DNA from: Crateriforma spongiae
GTDB lineage: Bacteria; Planctomycetota; Planctomycetia; Pirellulales; Pirellulaceae
Direction of reading: 5' to 3'
DNA length: 64,000 nucleotides
Assembly (NCBI RefSeq): GCF_012290005.1
Contig: NZ_JAAXMS010000003.1
Location: forward strand, 248,001-312,000
Positions 61,047-64,000 of this stretch are shown in pieces. The notes under the pieces were generated by a model that was not told the origin of the DNA, made no database searches, and worked only from the letters and a program-made list of their open reading frames with translations. Numbering within the stretch: the stretch's first letter is position 1; each line of letters starts with the position of its first letter. A program made the position numbers and the translations under genes.

Positions 61047-63593
61047 TCAATCGTTGCGGGTCGAATGCAAGGTCAACGTCGACGGATCAAGCCCTTCGGA
61101 GGTGGCAGTGATCTTGATGTCGCCGGCGGTGTCCGCTTTGGATCGCACGATCAGCATGCACAAACCGTTAAATGCGTACCGCTGATCCGCTTGGAACGGT
61201 TCGGTTGATGCGGGATTTCCGTTGCCGACCGCTGCGATTTCAGCAGGTCCTTCGATGCTGAACTTCACCAAGTTGTTGGCCCGCGGACAGAAATTGCCTT
61301 CGCCGTCTTGGATCTGAACCGTGACAAAAGACAGGTCCATTCCATCGGCGGCGATTTCGGATCGGTCGGCCGAAAGCCGGATCTGTTTCGGGTCGGATGC
61401 GGTGACGAACTTTTTATGACTGACCGATTTTCCGTCGACATATCCGACGACCTCAATGGATCCCGGCTGATAGGGAACGACCCACTGCAGCCGATATTTC
61501 GAATCATAAGTCTGCTCGGGGACCACCTTTGCCGACATCGGCAGCGTGACAGGGTCACTGAAGCGAGCTTTGCGTCCCTGTGATTCGCCGTTGACGATCA
61601 ACTCGACTTCGTCGCAATTGGTATAGCAGACCACGGGTGTGTCTTTGCCGATCCGTTCGGGCCAGGTCCAGTGCGGCAGGATGTGAACCATCGGGGTGTC
61701 GGTCCATTGGCTTTGATACAGATAGAATCGGTCCTTGGGAAATCCACAAAGGTCAACGATTCCGAAAAACGAGCTGCGTACCGGCCAATCGCCATTCCAA
61801 TAGCCGTTGGTTGAATTGTCACGACCGCCGTACGGGGTCGGTTCACCCAAGTAATCAAAGCCGGTCCAAACGAATTCACCCAGAATGTTCGGATTCTCTT
61901 CCAGCGACTGAAACTCAAAGTCTGGCGGGTACGCCCACACCGGGCCGATGAAGTCATAACTGGTGACTTGTTTGGACGGGTGGGTGTCGTATTTCACCAG
62001 CGGAAAATGGTATTCGCCGCGTGTGCTGACACAGCTGCTGGTCTCCGATCCACACATGATCCAATCGGGATGGTTCTCGGTGACTTCCTGGTATCGCATG
62101 GGCTTGTAATTCCAGCCCACGACATCGACTTCGGCGGCTAATCCATTCACTTCGGCGCCGGGATAATAGTTGAAGCCGGCTGCGACCGGTCGTGTCGCGT
62201 CCTGGTCATGGCAAATCTCAGTCAGGCGTCGGGCCTGTTTCCAGCCGTCTTTTCGCCCTTGCTCTAGGATCTCGTTACCAATGCTCCACATGATCACGCT
62301 GGGATGGTTGCGGTCACGAAGGATCATGTCTCGCAAGTCACGCTCGGACCACTCGTCGAAGAATTTGTTGTAACCGTTCTCGACTTTGGCGATTTGCCAC
62401 ACGTCAAACGATTCGTCCATCACGACCAACCCCAATTCGTCACAACATTCCAGTTGCTCGGGCGAAGGCGGGTTGTGGCTGGTTCGGATCGCGTTGACCC
62501 CCATCGATTGCATGATTTCCAACTGACGCATCGTGGCGCGTCGGTTGACGGCTGCACCGAGTGGACCAAGGTCGTGGTGCAGACAGACGCCTTTGAATTT
62601 GACCGATTTGCCGTTCAGGACGAATCCGTTTTCCGCGCTGAAATCGATGGTGCGGATCCCGAATCGCGTTACATAGCGGTCCAGGACTTCCCCGTCGGCC
62701 GAAACGATTTTGCTGACCGCGTGATAAAGGTTCGGTTGATTGATGTCCCACAGCTTTGGCTGATCCACGTTCAATTCGGTCGAAACGGTGACCGCCTTCT
62801 CTGGTTTCCCTTCGATCGACTGTGTGGACTGGGCGATGGATTGGCCGGTCGCATCCAAGATGGTTGTTTCCAAAGCTCCGGTGCAATTGCCTGCGTCGGT
62901 GCATCGTATGCTGGTTTCGATCGCGACAACCGCCTGTTCCGCGACAACCGCCTGTTCCGCGGTGACCGTTGGAGTCGTGATTGATGTGCCCCAGTGATCG
63001 ACGTGCATCGATGACTTGCGATCCAACCAAACGTTCCGATAGATGCCCGCACCGGGGTACCAGCGTGACGACAGGTCTTCCGGGGCAAGGCGAACGGCGA
63101 TGACGTTGGCTTCGTCACCGAAATTCACATGTCCGGTCAAGTCACAGACAAAGCCCATGTAGCCGAACGGTCGTTGACCGACTTTGTGGCCGTTCAACCA
63201 GACTTCCGCGTTGTATATCGCGCCGTCGAATTCGACGCTGATGTGTTTACCGCGGTCGGATTCCGGCAACGTGAACGACTTGCGATACCACCCGATGCCG
63301 TGGAACGGCAGTCCGCCACAGCGGGCGTTGTATTGAATGTCAAACGGGCCTTCGATCGCCCAATCATGTGGAAGGCTTAACTGACGCCATGATGCATCAT
63401 CGTATTGGGCGTTCTGTGCGTTTTCGGCGGCGCCACGATGGAAACGCCAATCGTTGTTGAAACTCTCGCGTCCCATGCGTTGAAGGTTCTCGGCCGAAAC
63501 GATCGACGCCATCAACACCATACATGCGCTCACCAGCAGTGGCAGTCGCCATCGTCGGTAAACACGAAACTGAAATCCGCTCGATTGTCGCAT
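61047..63593 (-). CDS. Secreted beta-galactosidase-like GH2 enzyme
   Basis: The 848-residue product has a signal peptide (LPLLVSACMVLMASIVSAEN), a GH2 sugar-binding domain (FNNDWRFHRG, LSLPHDWAIEGPFD), an Ig-like domain, the TIM barrel and C-terminal beta domains (DUF4982-like region after PMVHILPHWTWP). Catalytic candidates are Glu in IMWSIGNEILEQG (acid/base) and Glu in WIMCGSETSSC (nucleophile). It heads the GH2-GH16-GH29 group. A perfect 18-bp tandem duplication near residue 215 adds six residues (AEQAVV repeated). Confidence 0.92.
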   Translation of the reverse strand: MRQSSGFQFRVYRRWRLPLLVSACMVLMASIVSAENLQRMGRESFNNDWRFHRGAAENAQNAQYDDASWRQLSLPHDWAIEGPFDIQYNARCGGLPFHGIGWYRKSFTLPESDRGKHISVEFDGAIYNAEVWLNGHKVGQRPFGYMGFVCDLTGHVNFGDEANVIAVRLAPEDLSSRWYPGAGIYRNVWLDRKSSMHVDHWGTSITTPTVTAEQAVVAEQAVVAIETSIRCTDAGNCTGALETTILDATGQSIAQSTQSIEGKPEKAVTVSTELNVDQPKLWDINQPNLYHAVSKIVSADGEVLDRYVTRFGIRTIDFSAENGFVLNGKSVKFKGVCLHHDLGPLGAAVNRRATMRQLEIMQSMGVNAIRTSHNPPSPEQLECCDELGLVVMDESFDVWQIAKVENGYNKFFDEWSERDLRDMILRDRNHPSVIMWSIGNEILEQGRKDGWKQARRLTEICHDQDATRPVAAGFNYYPGAEVNGLAAEVDVVGWNYKPMRYQEVTENHPDWIMCGSETSSCVSTRGEYHFPLVKYDTHPSKQVTSYDFIGPVWAYPPDFEFQSLEENPNILGEFVWTGFDYLGEPTPYGGRDNSTNGYWNGDWPVRSSFFGIVDLCGFPKDRFYLYQSQWTDTPMVHILPHWTWPERIGKDTPVVCYTNCDEVELIVNGESQGRKARFSDPVTLPMSAKVVPEQTYDSKYRLQWVVPYQPGSIEVVGYVDGKSVSHKKFVTASDPKQIRLSADRSEIAADGMDLSFVTVQIQDGEGNFCPRANNLVKFSIEGPAEIAAVGNGNPASTEPFQADQRYAFNGLCMLIVRSKADTAGDIKITATSEGLDPSTLTLHSTRND
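62923..62958. repeat. Perfect 18-bp tandem duplication inside the GH2 gene
   Basis: GCGACAACCGCCTGTTCC occurs twice in direct succession (62923-62940 and 62941-62958). It keeps the frame of the GH2 gene and duplicates six residues in the sugar-binding/Ig-like linker. It looks like a recent replication-slippage event. Confidence 0.9.
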
Positions 63594-63759
63594 CGTCGGC
63601 AAATCCTTCGGGTGGGGAAAAGATTGGGGCAAGGCCGAGCGATGCGAATCTTCCAGACGTTCGACAACGACGGCGGCGGGGGCCAAGTCCGTATCATCGT
63701 CGAAGTGTTAACAATTTGAAAGCGTCGGAACAGACTGTCGCAGGTCCCCGGACGAAGTC

Positions 63760-64000
63760 TTAGTGATCCGACGGAACGTCACGGAATTGCTGGTGGCAGA
63801 CACGGCAATCGTGTGCGATCTCTTCGATTCTGCGGAGACTCGTCGCGGCGGCGGACCGGTCCAGTGACGCCCGCGTTACCGCTTGCCGGAGCGCTTTCGC
63901 ATTCGCGATGGATCGCTGTAATTGTTCGACAAAGTCATCGCCGAGCGATTCTTGCCGGGCAATGCGGTCGGCTTCGACAAAGGCTTCCATCAACAGCAAT
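63760..64000 (-). CDS. C-terminal part of a c-type haem protein (5' end outside window)
   Basis: About 80 residues are visible, reading leftwards from the window edge to TAA at 63762-63760. The segment is helical and ends IEEIAHDCRVCHQQFRDVP; C-x2-C-H is a c-type haem attachment site at the C-terminus of a helix, as in cytochrome c' (class II). The family is uncertain with only the last part in view. The frame is open to base 64000, so the start lies outside. Confidence 0.65.
   Translation of the reverse strand, partial: LLLMEAFVEADRIARQESLGDDFVEQLQRSIANAKALRQAVTRASLDRSAAATSLRRIEEIAHDCRVCHQQFRDVPSDH

Overview
The window reads as chromosomal DNA of a planctomycete, most like the marine Pirellulaceae (Rhodopirellula and relatives). 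The pointers are a GC-rich genome with few clear Shine-Dalgarno sites, planctomycete/verrucomicrobial small families (a small basic protein at 6191 and a Minf_1886-type protein at 10849), an Hanks-type kinase, a sulfatase, and many secreted glycoside hydrolases. No rRNA, tRNA, CRISPR array or insertion sequence was seen. All assignments come from reading the translated sequence and were not checked against a database.

Layout. 1-4592: 3' end of a SbcD/YhaO-type nuclease translationally coupled to a SbcC/YhaN-type ATPase. 4643-8909: a lipid flippase-like membrane protein, the small basic protein, a fatty acid desaturase and an MFS transporter. 9145-10040: a deletion scar holding the 3' end of a Fis-type (NtrC-like) regulator back to back with a doubly deleted GNAT/nitrilase gene. 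10032-17741: an exported methyltransferase, Minf_1886, PSP1/RicT, a secreted prenyltransferase-repeat protein, a coiled-coil protein, a sugar isomerase, thiS-thiG and a SET-domain protein. 17764-25861: a membrane Ser/Thr kinase, lnt, a DEAD-box helicase with a 0.67 kb leader, and a YpdA-like flavoprotein. 25960-36458: a sulfatase, a secreted hypothetical protein, a LacZ-type GH2, an eIF1/SUI1-like factor, a membrane alpha/beta hydrolase and an overlapping BioH-like/BioC-like pair. 36987-43515: an RND efflux adaptor and pump, a rhodanese membrane protein and a DsrE-like secreted protein. 43549-46450: a nitric-oxide detoxification group (DUF3565 pseudogene, hmp, ywiC-like, cupin). 46502-51642: cardiolipin synthase and a LOV-domain histidine kinase with its NarL-type regulator. 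51850-57409: a GH2 enzyme, an orphan fliM, proA and a YggU-family gene. 57507-63593: a LysR regulator next to a GH29-GH16-GH2 polysaccharide locus. The window ends in a c-type haem protein fragment.

Working together: ThiS and ThiG make the thiazole of thiamine. BioC-like and BioH-like proteins would start and end pimeloyl synthesis for biotin. Hmp with YwiC and cupin form an NO-stress unit. GH29, GH16, GH2 and the sulfatase fit breakdown of sulfated algal galactans or fucose-containing glycans. The strongest candidate for something new is the kinase at 48853-51642. It has an AhpD-like N-terminus, a LOV domain with the photoactive cysteine but Glu in place of the flavin-contacting Gln, then GAF, PAS and a HisKA_3-type kinase core.
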